From positions 62,001 to 126,000 of the forward strand of contig WTPW01000622.1 in assembly GCA_009809945.1 (NCBI GenBank): DNA of 64,000 bases, read 5' to 3'. The notes under the pieces were generated by a model that saw nothing but the letters and a program-made list of their open reading frames with translations, did not search any database and was not told where the DNA came from. This DNA comes from Gigaspora margarita (Eukaryota > Glomeromycota > Glomeromycetes > Diversisporales > Gigasporaceae). Every line of letters begins with the position of its first letter. Position 1 is the first letter of the stretch. A program made the translations under genes and the position numbers. Shown here piece by piece: positions 48,789 to 59,150 of the stretch.

Positions 48789-49198
48789 TAGTGCAGGACA
48801 CTTAAAGGTGGAATTTATAAAATTTGTCCCATTTTCATAAATTTCATAGTAAAATTTGATGCCTTTGTGCATTCTCGCAATTTGGTTGGCTAAAAATTAA
48901 TTATTAAAAAATATTTTAAAATTAATTTTAAAATTATTTAAATTAATTTTAAAATTAGCCAATAACAGTAAGTTAAAACATGTGGCTTGTGCCATTTTGG
49001 GCCAAATTTTATGTATCATATAAAAATGATATACTTTTAAACTCATAAATTGAAAAAATATACAATGATTTTTTTAAAAAAAATAAGGCTGCTAAGATTA
49101 GCTAAACTACAAAATAGCAGCTTGTTTTTTGTATTTTTTTTTTATATTAAATATTATTAGCTTTTAAAATTTGTGAAGCCTTTAAGTGTTCTGCACTA
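48789..49198. mobile_element. Nested MITE with TAGTGCAGGACACTTAAAGG ends
   Basis: TAGTGCAGGACACTTAAAGG and (reverse complement of the right end) TAGTGCAGAACACTTAAAGG, with TA at 48787-48788 and 49199-49200. Tc1/mariner-like by target. The interior is AT-rich and non-coding. Confidence 0.75.
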
Positions 49199-49518
49199 TA
49201 CAATTTTTGAAAAGCGAACATTTGTTTTGAATTTGCCTGATTGTGTTACATTTATACTTGCTGCCAAAACACAGACAAATCCCAAATTCAAAAAAAAACA
49301 ATTGCTATTTGTAAAAGATTAAATCAAAAAAAGTAGTCTTAAAATTTTGCAAATATATTATCTATAACAATAAAAATATCTACTATTTGTTTAAACAAAG
49401 ATTATTAATAAAGTTTTTGAGAAATTAATTTGGGATGTATTTGGGATTTGGTTCAAACAAATCCCAAACTATAGTAATTTGGGATTTTGCCAACATGTAT
49501 AGTTACATTACACCTGAT

Positions 49519-49633
49519 TAGGGTTGTTAATGGAGTACTCCAGACATTAATAAAACATATAACCCACTTCTGGAGTGCTCTGGAGTGGGTTATATGTTTT
49601 ACTATTAACTAGAGTGCTCCATTAACAACCCTA
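49519..49633. mobile_element. Small hAT-type palindromic MITE
   Basis: TAGGGTTGTTAATGGAGTAC and (reverse complement) TAGGGTTGTTAATGGAGCAC continue into ACATATAACCCACT in both arms. The flanking 8 bp are CACCTGAT and TACCTGAT (7 of 8 identical). It is inserted into the right terminal repeat of the 48497-49670 element. Confidence 0.75.
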
Positions 49634-49925
49634 TACCTGATCCTGATTTTTAATTGGTTAATTTATGTCAGAAGATCACATGATCCAAAAATCAATCCTA
49701 TGCCCTGTGTTGATCAAAAATTGTTTATTTCTGATGGGGTTCGATTTTAACCTGATTTCTGATCATGGGAATCGATGGCTACATTTGATAATTGGTCGGT
49801 TACCCATGCTGATTACTGCATTTTTCTTCCCATGCTAATTATTTCATTTTCTTCCTATTACTACATTTTTGCGATCTAAATTCCCATTATTACATTCTTG
49901 TAAATATTATAGCTCTTACCTCATA

Positions 49926-50109
49926 CAGTCTACTCCCGCTATAGTCACACTCTCTGGCAGAAACCTGATATGACTATAGCAAGAGAAACATAATAATAGT
50001 CACATCATGTGATTATAGCGAGAGTTAATTTTATATTACTGCAAATAATTGGTATATAGTTTCAAGAAAATGTGACTATTTCGAGTGTGACTATTGCGGG
50101 AGTAGACTG
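49926..50109. mobile_element. pogo/Tc1-mariner-type MITE
   Basis: CAGTCTACTCCCGCTATAGT and (reverse complement of the right) CAGTCTACTCCCGCAATAGT, both followed by CACACTC, with TA at 49924-49925 and 50110-50111. CAGT(C)nACTCCCGYTATA is the usual pogo/Tigger-style tip. Internal copies of TGTGACTAT words. No transposase. Confidence 0.85.
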
Positions 50110-50317
50110 TAATTGGTAATTGGGTAATTATATTGGGAATATAAAAGGATCGCTTTATGAAAAGAAGGGATTGTTAGCATTGTTTCCCTTAATTTTTTTG
50201 TATATAATTTTCTTACACACGCACATATATATAATTCATCCTCCCAAAATCTAATAAATCGCTCTCCCAAATATTTAATAAAATACATTCATTTATAAAT
50301 TTCTGAACCCTTAATGA

Positions 50318-50420
50318 TTGTGGCCCAGTAGCTAAATTGTTATATGAGTTTAGAAGTCTCTCCCAAGGCCACAACACCTGGCATTGTTGTTGGTTACAGT
50401 AACTATAACTATAACTAAGA
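50318..50420 (+). mobile_element. Possible tRNA-derived SINE remnant
   Basis: TGGCCCAGTAGCTAAATTG resembles a degenerate tRNA A box, and the segment ends in an AACTATAACTATAACTA tail at 50401-50418. No clear B box, so the call is weak. Confidence 0.3.
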
Positions 50421-50422
50421 TC

Positions 50423-50665
50423 AGGTGTAACATGACTATCAAAACAAATTATCTATAAGAATAAACTGTGCAATTAGAGTTAGGGTTAGAGTGAGGCTTA
50501 GGTTAGAGAAGGCTATATTTTTATTAAAATTTAGCAAGAAATTTTTTGTTAGAAGCCAAAAAAAAAGGTAGTTTTATATGTGAAATTTTGATTTAGAAGC
50601 AATTTTTGGCAAAATGAACATTTGTTTTGACTTTTTAAATGTGTTTACACCTGATCTTTGAATTT
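50423..50665. mobile_element. Short element with the same AGATCAGGTGTAA ends
   Basis: AAGATCAGGTGTAACATG on the left and GTTTACACCTGATCTTTG on the right form an inverted pair. The interior is AT-rich. A shorter relative of 48497-49670. Confidence 0.5.
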
Positions 50666-50854
50666 GATTGGCTTGATTGGGATGCAGTTACTGAAACCAT
50701 GGTTAACAATTAACCCTTTTTTAAAAAAAACATTCTTATGAAACCACCTTTGGGGCTCTAATAAAAAAAAATTCCTTGCTAAATTTTAATATACTAATGT
50801 CCAGATAAAATCCCTAACCCTAAAGTAATTAAAATTTATTTTTTGCTTTATAAA

Positions 50855-51355
50855 AGAATTTAGCTGCGATTATTATTTTGATAATCATCTAAAATTTTTT
50901 TGAATTTTAAACAAAGATATCTCAATAACTACCTAGCTGGCATCAATGAAACTTACTTTTATTTTAATTCTATTTATGCATAGAATGAAAAAAATTTATT
51001 ATCGATTTCTGATATGTAGTTATCGAGATATCATCGCTCAAAGTTTAAAAAGAACATAATCATGGTTTTTTTTAATTAAATTTTTTGAAGTTTTAAACGA
51101 GAATATCTCAATAACTATCTGCCTAACAGTAATAAAAATTTTTTTATTTATTCTATGAATTTATAGAATTAAAATAAAAAAGATTCATTAATTTTCAATA
51201 GGTAAATATCGTTATATCATCACTCAAAGACTTGGTCATGGTTTTGGTTTAATAATCTTCTAAAATTTTTTGAATTTTAAACGCAAATATCTTGTAGCTA
51301 CCTAAGATTGACAAAATTTTTTCTATTTTAATTCTATAAATTCATATAATTAACC
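50855..51355 (+). repeat. Direct repeat of about 190 bp, nearly three copies
   Basis: TTTTGAATTTTAAACAAAGA followed by TATCTCAATAACTACCT recurs near 50888, 51085 and 51270. Between them are TTTTATTTTAATTCTAT and ATCATCGCTCAAAG-like blocks. Old and diverged. Confidence 0.6.
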
Positions 51356-52163
51356 CCTTTTCTATCTTTTTTGTTGACATTTCTCTGATTATTTCCGTTC
51401 ATACTAGTATTTATACACGTGTGTTTAATCGCATTGGTATTTGTTATTGCTCGTGATCCACCATATTTCCTTTTTGACTAAAGCAGATAAGATTTTTGTA
51501 TAAAAATTTTATATTATCTTATCTGCTCTATTTTGAGAAGAGCTGCGTTGACATTCAGATCTATCTGCACTTGCCCTCAAAAAATTTTTGTCGTATTTGG
51601 GTTGTATTTATTATGTTTTCCTTTTTTCGTGTAGGTTCATGCATATGAAAATTTTTTCTTAAAATAGTAAAGATTCGATTAATATTTTTTTTGAAATCGA
51701 TCTGCATATGTTAGCATTGGTTTTTTCTAAGCCTTGAATATCAATCAACGTAAGTAGTGCAAAAAGGTGGTTCTAGGACAGAATTCTGTAAATGTATCCA
51801 GAATAGGTTCCTTACCCCCTTTACAAGCTCTTCTAGATATATTTAATCATATATCGAATTCAAGCTCTAAATTATGCTTGAGCCAATTCCTGTTAACTTA
51901 TTTTTCTTACACCTAAATTTGAGTTCCCAACATTAAGGAGTACATAGTCTTTGTTAACGCTCTGGCTATGTTTTTAATCCCAAACAAGATAACAAAACAA
52001 TTATGCTATCTCGCTTGCCCTTGAAATGAGCAGAGAGCACCGAGGACTGAAGTTTCTGAGTGTGCTTCTCTGCGAGCCCATTCAAGCCTAAAATGCATAC
52101 TATTTTTTATGTTATCCTAAAATTAATTCAAAAAAGCAATTTAACATTATCTAGCAAAGGTTA
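51356..52163. other. Spacer before the virus-like region
   Basis: No gene. Two hairpins: AGCAGATAAGAT / ATCTTATCTGCT at about 51483-51530, and GCAGAGAGCAC / GTGCTTCTCTGC at about 52030-52073. Confidence 0.45.
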
Positions 52164-52410
52164 AATTTTGGTACCCCACCTTGGTGGGGTACCAAAATTT
52201 GGGATACCGATACCAAAATTTCAGATATAGGTACCAAAATTATGATACCCGGGTACCAAAATTTGGGATGCCAGTACCAAAAATTCGAATATGGATACCA
52301 AAATTATGATACCTGGGTACCAAAATTTCAGATATATTTACTAAAATTTCAGATCTTGGTATTAAAATTAGGACAAAAAAATGATATCAGGATACCGAAA
52401 TTTCTATTTA
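52164..52410 (+). repeat. Near-perfect palindrome plus tandem GGTACCAAAATT repeats
   Basis: At 52164-52201 an 18-bp arm (AAATTTTGGTACCCCACC) and its exact complement are separated by two bases. It is followed by about nine repeats of roughly 20 bp built on GATACCNNGGTACCAAAATT. This block sits directly left of the polymerase-bearing element, so it may mark that element's edge or an insertion site. Confidence 0.75.
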
Positions 52411-52493
52411 AACAAAAATATTTTATAAGTATTATATTGTACTTTGGGTATTATAATTAAAGAAAAGATTTTTATAAGTATTATATAACAAAT

Positions 52494-55400
52494 ATGGTTG
52501 AACATCCATGTACAAGATGTGGCAAAATCTTTCCCAAATTATGGAAACTTCGTCGCCATAATGAAAGGCAATATAAATGTCGACCAAAAGTAATTTCTCA
52601 AATTACAGTCTCCCAAGTCAAAGACCAAGAAGTTGACCAAGATCTAGAAGCCAGCCCAGGCCCTACAACCCAAGCCTATAAAGAAGCAATAAAAGATGGT
52701 GACGTGGAACTAAAACAATCTGATATCCAGCCAGATTTAATAAAAGAAAAATATCTTAGAGCAGATAAAAACGCCCCCAAAGGCAATATCTGATTTGAAA
52801 AAAAATCAGCTGATCCATCAAGGCCTCATAAAAATCTTTCATTATTAAGCAAATGGGAGGCGATAGTCCCTTCTAGAAAAAACTTTGCATATTCATTTAA
52901 TAAAGGTGTAAAAACTAAAAATGAATATATAGATGCACCATATATGCCACAGCTTATAGGGTCAGCTCGAGAAAAAACAACCGAAGTCATCTTAACAGAA
53001 TTACAAGAAAAAGAGCAAATCAAATCAGCATTAGTCGTATCATGCAAGTATACCAAAATGCAAAAATGTGGTAACCAATGTTTTCCTATATATAAAGAAT
53101 CCTATCACAGAAGAGATATGCGAGTAATTCTTTCTAAAAATAATATAGATAATCATTTAACTCATTCCGGCCAAGAAATAGACAAAAAAATTGAGGAAAT
53201 GTTAGAAGGCGGATCTAACTGGCAACTAATCCGAATCAATAAGGTATTTATTGAAGCCTATACCTATTGTCGGGCATATGGAGGATCATATATTCCTACT
53301 CCCAAAAAGCTTGCCAATACAAAATGCACTATCAATCCAGATAATAAAGGTTTAATTGATCCAGAAACTAATACATTATTTGAAAAATGTCTTCAAGGCG
53401 CATTAGGTGTATACTTTGCCTACTGGGATGGATATACAGAGCATCTTAAACGAATCTTCTGAGCTACAAAATACAAGCCCTATTTAGATATTGTCAAGCT
53501 CGATAGAATTTCTATGCCTACACCAATCTGCTCCCATATATTTAATAAAATTGAGGAAATGAATCCAGATATCTCTATTAATGTCTGGGAATGGAAAGAG
53601 GAATCAGCAACCCCCAAACCGGTAATAGCTAGCAAGAACTATAATAGACAACATATTATATATCTCATGGCTCTTACAGATATTACCAAATCTGAAGATG
53701 ATAAGTATGGTCAAAAAAACCACTTTCTTTGGATTAAAAATCCAGATGGATTGGTTTATAAAGATAATGCCAAAAAAGTTAAAAAACATCTTTGCAACCG
53801 ATGCTTTCATAGTTTTCAGTCAGAAAAATCTTTAGCATATCACCAAGTGCACTATTTTGGTTTGGAGGAAGCAACTCAAAGAGTCACTTTACCTACCAAG
53901 AGTGTCAATGATTTTGAAAAGTTTAAAAATCATGCCCAGATGATTAATGCTCCATGTGTAATTATAGCTGACTTCGAGGCGGACAACAAAAAATGCAATA
54001 AAGAATATGGAGGACAAATGCGAAAACTTGCCAAGCAAAAAGCTAATAGCTTTTGTTATTTAGTTCATTGGTTCGATACTGGGGACATATGGGGACCTTA
54101 TCTATATCGGGGAGAAAATGCTACACAAGAATTTGTCCGAAGAATCAATAAGGAGTTGGTCGAAATCAATAAGGTCTTGGCTATTAAGCATGACCGAATT
54201 GTGACAGAAAAAGATAAGAAAAAATTTGCCGAGGCAAATACCTATTGGATTTGTAAAGATAAATTCGATGAAAAGAATAATAAGGTTTGGGACCACTATC
54301 ATATTACAGGCAAGTTTCAGGGACCAGCTCACAATACCTATAATCTTAAGCTTTCGATCAAAGCATGGAAAATGCCTATCCCAGTTATCTTTTATAATTT
54401 TCAGGGCTATGATTCTCACTTGGTCTGTGAATCTGTTGAAAAATCAGTTGATGCGCATCAGATAAAAGTCATAGCTGAAACATTTGAGCGATACAAGTCT
54501 ATGAATGTAGGTCAGCTAAAATATATAGATAGCATGCAATTCATGAATAATAGCTTGGCAAATCTTACGAAAAATTTGGGTACCAACTACCCTATTACAA
54601 GCTGGCACTTTAAAGACTATTCTCAAAATCAAATTTCATTAGCAAGTCGTAAAGGAGTTTATCCTTATGACTATATTGATTCACAAGATAGGTTTAAAGA
54701 AACAGAGCTTCCTCCTTTTCATAAGTTTCATAGTACTCTTAAAGGTAAGATCACACAAGATGACTATCATCACGCCCAAAAAGTATGGAAAACTTTTGGT
54801 TGTAAGTCTTTAGGAGAGTATCATGATCTCTATCTTATGATTGACGTACTTAGCCTGGCAGATATCTGGACCCAATTCCGAAAAATATGTATACAATATT
54901 ATGAGCTTGATCTGAGCCACTATGTGTCTGCACTAGCTTTAGCTTGGGATGCCATGCTTAAGATGACAGGAGTTAAGATCGATCTCTTCATAGATATATC
55001 TATGCATGATTTTATCGAAAAGGCTAAGCGTGGCGCGATAGCTATAGCTTGTAAGTACTATTTCAAAGCAAATAATCCTAAGATGGGAGAGACATTTAAC
55101 CCATCTAAGCCTACAACCTGGATAAGCTATGTCGATGCAAATAATCTTTATGGCTGGGCCATGAGTCAGTATCTGCCTATCAGAAATTATCAATGGGAGG
55201 TAAGCCGTAAATATCTTGAAAATAATCCAAATGAGCAAAAAAAATATCTTGAAAAGATTCTTAATACTGAAGCAAATTCTTCATGAGGTTATTTCCTAAA
55301 TATTAAGGCACACTTTCCTCTAAAGACCCATGACTATTTGAGTGATTTACCCCCAGCCATAGAAAATATGGCTGTAAGTAAAGATATGTTGTGTCTCTAT

Positions 55401-56425
55401 ACCTCAGAGCTTGTAGATAACTTTGATGGAGGACGGTTTTTAGCAACAAAAAAATTAGTTCCCCATCTTGGTCCATGAAAAGATTATGTTATCCATTACC
55501 AAGAACTCCAATATTACGTAAAATTGGGTATGATAGTTGATGAGGTTACAGAAATCCTATTATTCGACCAAACTAACTGGCTTGCCCCTTATATAGCCTT
55601 TAATACAGAAAAAAGACAAGGCGCTAAGAATGCTTTTGAGAAAGATTTCTTTAAGCTCATGAATAACTCGGTATATGGCAAAACTATGGAAAATGTTCGC
55701 AAATACCAAGACGTCAAGCTCATGGCTATGAATAATGAGCAAGACGAAAAGAAATTTATTAAGCAGATCCGTAAACCCTCTTTCAAATATGCTAGACAGC
55801 TGGGAAATACACTTGTAGGAGCACATATGGGAAAGGCCACTGTAACTCTCAACAAGCCTATTATTGTTGGAGCATCAGTCTTGGGCCTTAGCAAGCTTCA
55901 CATGTACCGCTTTTGGTATGGATATGTAAAAGAGAGATATGTTATAATGCCCAGCTCAGATATAAGGATACAGACTCATATATGTTTCAAGTTGAGACTG
56001 AGGATATCTATAAAGACATGGCAAAGTGACCGGACCTTTTTGATCTTAATGATTCTAAGACTATTGGGCTTTTCAAAGATGAGACTCCAGGCAATGTGAT
56101 TACAGAATCTTATCATATCCGGGCCAAGTCATACCACTATGTCTTAGCAGATAAGTCTACAAAGTCTAAGCATAAAGGAGTAAGCAAAAAGGGTATGAAT
56201 GAAATGGCTACCGATACATATTTCCCATCTTTAGATGGAACTCTACTAGAGGATCCGGTAGACAACACTGAGGTCTTTGATCCAATGACCCAAGTTTATC
56301 GAGACTGTCTATTTGGTAAGGAAGTATTCCATGCCAAAAATATAGGTATCTGGTCAAAGGATCATATATTATCTTTGGTTGAATCAGAAAAGAAGGCCCT
56401 ATGTCCAATAGACACTAAGCGCTAG
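52494..56425 (+). mobile_element. Polinton/Maverick-like element fossil, protein-primed DNA polymerase B region
   Basis: Fossil element; the coding region is broken, with about four to five breaks. Parts in order: a C2H2-like zinc-finger leader (CTRCGKIFPKLWKLRRHNER, 52494-52793), a poorly conserved N-terminal region (52944-53462), and a type B DNA polymerase of the protein-primed class (53514-56425). Family landmarks: exonuclease-like DFEAD, the WDHYHITGKFQGPAHNTYNL and FYNFQGYDSHL segments characteristic of Polinton polymerases, the HYVSALALAWDAMLKMTG and YVDANNLYGWAMSQ polymerase blocks, and FFKLMNNSVYGKTMENVRK. The good conservation despite the breaks suggests a fairly young fossil. The left end of the element was not found. 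Confidence 0.85.
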
Positions 56426-56620
56426 ATCTTATCAGATGGAATTACCTCTTGCCATATTTTCATTGGCGTAATAAAGCTTATAAGAATATGGTCAAGGCTG
56501 GTATACCCCATGAAGAGGCCGAAAAAAGAGCTATAAGTGCCAAGCTCCCAGAGAAGTACCAAAACAAATGTATGTCCCACATAGCCCATTTTCTCGCAAG
56601 CTCGAAAATAGATAAATAGT
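56426..56620 (+). other. Coding-like remnant after the polymerase
   Basis: Fossil. A readable stretch (HEEAEKRAISAKLPEKYQNK) continues rightward after the polymerase region up to the inverted-repeat arm. No domain recognised; it probably belongs to the same virus-like element. Confidence 0.4.
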
Positions 56621-56690
56621 AAACCAATAAATAGCAACAAACTAAGATTATCTACTTTCTGGCTTCGAGCGAGAATCGCGAGAAGTCTGG
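56587..56690 (+). repeat. Inverted-repeat arm, left (partner 63820-63900)
   Basis: TTTTCTCGCAAGCTC followed about 60 bp later by TTCTGGCTTCGAGCGAGAAT and CGCGAGAAG. The reverse complement of 63820-63900 has the same two blocks in the same order (TTCGCAAGCTC, then TTCTGGCTTCGAGCAAGAAT and TGCGAGAAG). The pair brackets about 7.1 kb. Confidence 0.75.
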
Positions 56691-56786
56691 GCATTTCTTG
56701 AGAATAGCATATAATATATTTTTTTTAAAAAAATATTTAATTATTATTTAGAGTTGGTAGTACGTGACCCCCAGGTCACAATATCA

Positions 56787-56835
56787 TGTGACTACTGTGC
56801 CCTGGCGACATAGTGTCCTAGCTCAGCAGTTAGAA
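56787..56835 (+). promoter_or_regulatory. Repeated motif, copy 1
   Basis: ACTGTGCCCTGGCGACATAG followed by TGTCCTAGCTCAGCAGTTA. Copy 2 at 58213-58258 reads ACTGCGCCCTGGTGACATGG, TGTCCCACCTCGGCAATTA. Copy 2 sits just upstream of a small rightward gene, so a promoter or protein-binding role is possible. Confidence 0.45.
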
Positions 56836-57161
56836 AAAATATACTGCGCCATTTCTTCTGCACAATTAAGTCAAGCCTGGACACCGTGTCCAGACTCTAC
56901 TATCAGAAAAAAACAGAATTTCATTCATGTGTATTTTCAAACATATAATAAAGTATTTGCATATCTCGCCCATATCAGGCTTGATTTTTTAAATGTGTAT
57001 AATGGCTGAGACTCTAAAAATGACTAAGGAAGAAAGAGCGAGGCGTGCTGTCAATTTCACATAAATAATCAGTTTAGTAGATCATGGTTTAACATTAATA
57101 AAATCCAAATAACAGTATAACACTTGTTCACACAATCGTATAAAAAAAATAAAAAAATTTT

Positions 57162-57182
57162 GGGGTTCCGACCCCTTTTTTT
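57162..57182. terminator. Stem-loop with flanking A and T runs
   Basis: GGGGTTCCGACCCC is a perfect 5-bp stem with a 4-base loop, preceded by an A-run and followed by T7. It lies downstream of the leftward frame ending near 57300 and could end transcripts from either side. Confidence 0.5.
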
Positions 57183-57393
57183 ATTTAATAAAAATTGTTG
57201 CCAGAGCAACAATATACAAATAAAAAATATTTTTTATATTATTCAATCTCGCTCTGATCATATCTTTTCTGATCACTACAATTAGCATTACCAGCACCAA
57301 ACTACATATAATTGTCTAAATCATGCTCCTTGTTGGGATCATAGTCCGGATCATCTAAATTAATACACAGAATTAAATCATTTTATTTTTCGA

Positions 57394-57630
57394 CTAAAAA
57401 TACATGTAAGAAAGTAGAATTTTACTTACCATATTGTTTCTTCTATTTCTGCATTGATGATTAGAATTAAATGTTTTTTGTCTAGGTCTTGGGTTGGGTA
57501 GCGTTGAGGTGGCAAGATAGACGGTTTTGGGAGTATTACTATTATTAGTCCTGGGGTTGGTGGTGCTATTGTTAATCTTGGGGGTGGTGGTATCATTGGT
57601 CTTGGAGGTGGTGCTATCATTAGTACTCAT
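57394..57630 (-). CDS. Thr/Asn/Pro-rich small protein frame in the virus-like element
   Basis: Leftward frame starting MSTNDSTTSKTNDTTTPKIN, built on imperfect TTxPKTNN repeats, then a basic tail (RPRQKTFNSN, CRNRRNN). No domain recognised. The composition comes from a short tandem repeat in the DNA, so it could be a disordered linker-type protein or a non-coding repeat. A GTAAGT word occurs near its right-hand codons (about 57431), so the true end is uncertain. Confidence 0.35.
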   Translation of the reverse strand: MSTNDSTTSKTNDTTTPKINNSTTNPRTNNSNTPKTVYLATSTLPNPRPRQKTFNSNHQCRNRRNNMVSKILLSYMYF

Positions 57631-58212
57631 TTTTCGTACTTAATTATGGGCAAGTGGTTCAAGTAAAAATATATATGAGCAAAAAATAACGTATTGCTAA
57701 CTTATCTTGCAGGCGGGAGCTTGCTTTTTATACCTCTATTCGCTAGATCTAAAATCTTGCTAGTTACATGATTAGTAATTGCATTACTCTAACACTGCTA
57801 GGGACATAGACCCCCTTAGATTTGACAATTGCTACAACCAAGTGAAAAAGTCAACGATCTCAATGATCTGGGAATTCCAAGTTCCTGCAACATATGAATT
57901 TTAATAAAACTAGTGATAAAGAATGTTATACTCATTGCCCTTATAGCCTTTTTAAGTCTCATTCTTATCGTGGGATCGTATAAAGTAAGAAAAAGGGTCT
58001 AGACATTATTTGTATTCATAATATAGTATTCATTAATAAAAAAATCGACCATGAGAAATTAAGGTAACACCACATAAAGTTTAATGCAGGCTATTGATTA
58101 TTAAAGCTGGTCAAGTTTTTATTGCTATTTGTGGTACAAAAATTGTAATCGAATTATTTTTCTTTTTTTCGAATAAAATGAGAAAAAAGAACTCTACTCA
58201 ACATGGATACTG
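57631..58212. other. Intergenic part of the virus-like element
   Basis: No gene. CTTTTTTTCGAATAAAATGA followed by GAAAAAAG at 58162-58188 is a weak hairpin with a near twin at 58672-58698. Confidence 0.4.
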
Positions 58213-58258
58213 CGCCACATACTGCGCCCTGGTGACATGGTGTCCCACCTCGGCAATT
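58213..58258 (+). promoter_or_regulatory. Repeated motif, copy 2
   Basis: See the copy at 56787: about 80% identical over about 40 bp. It ends about 45 bp before the start codon at 58304. Confidence 0.45.
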
Positions 58259-58303
58259 AATTTTTTTAATATATTTAATATCTATATATATAATAATAAA
58301 AAA

Positions 58304-58549
58304 ATGGCACATAAAATATATAAGCGCCAAACAAGACTAAGTGAATATTATTCCCAGCATATAAAGTTAAAAAAGATAGTAAAATCATTAGAAGAGACTA
58401 TAGACTGGATAGAGAATCATATAGAAGAGCAAACCAGTCTTGAGTTTGGCAAAAAACTATCAGATTCAGATTCAGATTCGGACTTGCCTTTTTGTGATTT
58501 TCAAATAAGAGCCAAGAAAAAAAGAGATCAAGAAGCAAGCTTAAAATAA
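58304..58549 (+). CDS. Small acidic/charged protein of the virus-like element
   Basis: 81 codons starting MAHKIYKRQTRLSEYYSQHI. The N-terminal half is basic and helical (KLKKIVKSLEETIDWIENHI, a probable coiled coil), followed by an SDSDSDSD run and a basic tail. The open frame extends further upstream (from 58094), but that part contains the repeated motif, so I chose the Met at 58304. A perfect hairpin follows the stop. No family recognised; possibly a structural or DNA-binding accessory protein. Confidence 0.5.
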   Translation: MAHKIYKRQTRLSEYYSQHIKLKKIVKSLEETIDWIENHIEEQTSLEFGKKLSDSDSDSDLPFCDFQIRAKKKRDQEASLK

Positions 58550-58574
58550 TAAATACCATCTGCCTCTTCACAAA

Positions 58575-58594
58575 GCCTTACTTTAGAGTAAGGC
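58575..58594 (+). terminator. Perfect stem-loop after the small gene
   Basis: GCCTTACT-TTAG-AGTAAGGC: an 8-bp perfect stem with a 4-base loop, 26 bp after the stop codon at 58549. Confidence 0.5.
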
Positions 58595-58661
58595 CTTGAT
58601 TCAGCAACCAAATTTTTCCAGCCCCTTGATCTTCGATCTGCGGGGCAATAATATTTTTTTT

Positions 58662-58868
58662 CTAAATGTTCTTTTTTCGAATGAAATGAGAAAAAAGTTG
58701 CTGAAGCTCTTTTTCTTGCTCTAAATACTTAGTTAGCAACTTCTCGCTAAGATCATTAATTTTAGCCTTAGATCTAAGAGCAGAATATAGTTTTTCTTTG
58801 AGCTCAAAAAACAATATATCTGACTGAGTCGGCTTACAAAAATCGCAAGAAGGCAAAGGTATAGACAT
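58662..58868 (-). CDS. Small coiled-coil protein of the virus-like element
   Basis: Leftward 68-codon frame: MSIPLPSCDFCKPTQSDILF, then a Glu/Lys/Leu-rich coiled-coil-like stretch. The CDFCKPTQSD start echoes the FCDF segment of the neighbour at 58304-58549. Its 3' end overlaps the hairpin at 58672-58698. No domain recognised. Confidence 0.4.
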   Translation of the reverse strand: MSIPLPSCDFCKPTQSDILFFELKEKLYSALRSKAKINDLSEKLLTKYLEQEKELQQLFSHFIRKKNI

Positions 58869-58929
58869 TGGTCATGGCCTTTTTTGTATAGTAAAAAAAA
58901 ATATATTTGGAATAATATATATTTCCGGT

Positions 58930-59110
58930 TTATCCAGAACCTCCTATATATCCTATATATCCTATATATCCTATATGTCCTATTTATCCTATATGTTCTA
59001 TTTATCCTATATGTCCTATTTATCCTATCCAATATATCCAGTATATATCCGGTATATCCGATATATCCGATATATCAAGTATATCTGGTATATTCTATTT
59101 AATAAATTAT
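58930..59110 (+). repeat. CCTATATAT / CCTATTTAT minisatellite
   Basis: A 9-bp word (CCTATATAT, CCTATATGT, CCTATTTAT) is repeated about 15 times, then TATCCGGTATATCCGATATA variants. Frames on both strands (YLSYMFYLSYM-type, RINRTYRINRTY-type) are artefacts. Confidence 0.85.
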
Positions 59111-59150
59111 TTCGAAATAATATATTAGATATAAAAAAAATATTACTACC

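Larger units (their letters stand above)
48497..49670. mobile_element. Composite element with AGATCAGGTGTAA ends and two nested MITEs
   Basis: GCCAATCAAAATTTAAGATCAGGTGTAAC (48489-48517) reappears as the reverse complement at about 49505-49670, where it reads CCAATTAAAAATCAGGATCA, then GGTGTAATG once the insert 49519-49633 is disregarded. A second MITE lies at 48789-49198. The same terminal word occurs at 50423 and, inverted, at 50650, giving a shorter relative. No coding frame inside. Confidence 0.55.
56621..57299. other. Intergenic part of the virus-like element
   Basis: Contains the repeated motif at 56787-56835, a possible 20-codon mini-frame at 57002-57064 (start MAETLKMTKEERARRAVNF) and the hairpin at 57162-57182. 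Nothing else recognised. Confidence 0.4.

Noticed and set aside
53604-55894. Several leftward frames inside the polymerase region
   Set aside because: Antisense shadows of the conserved polymerase reading direction.
56422-56694. Leftward frame with a hydrophobic start
   Set aside because: It is antisense to the coding-like remnant after the polymerase and runs through the inverted-repeat arm.
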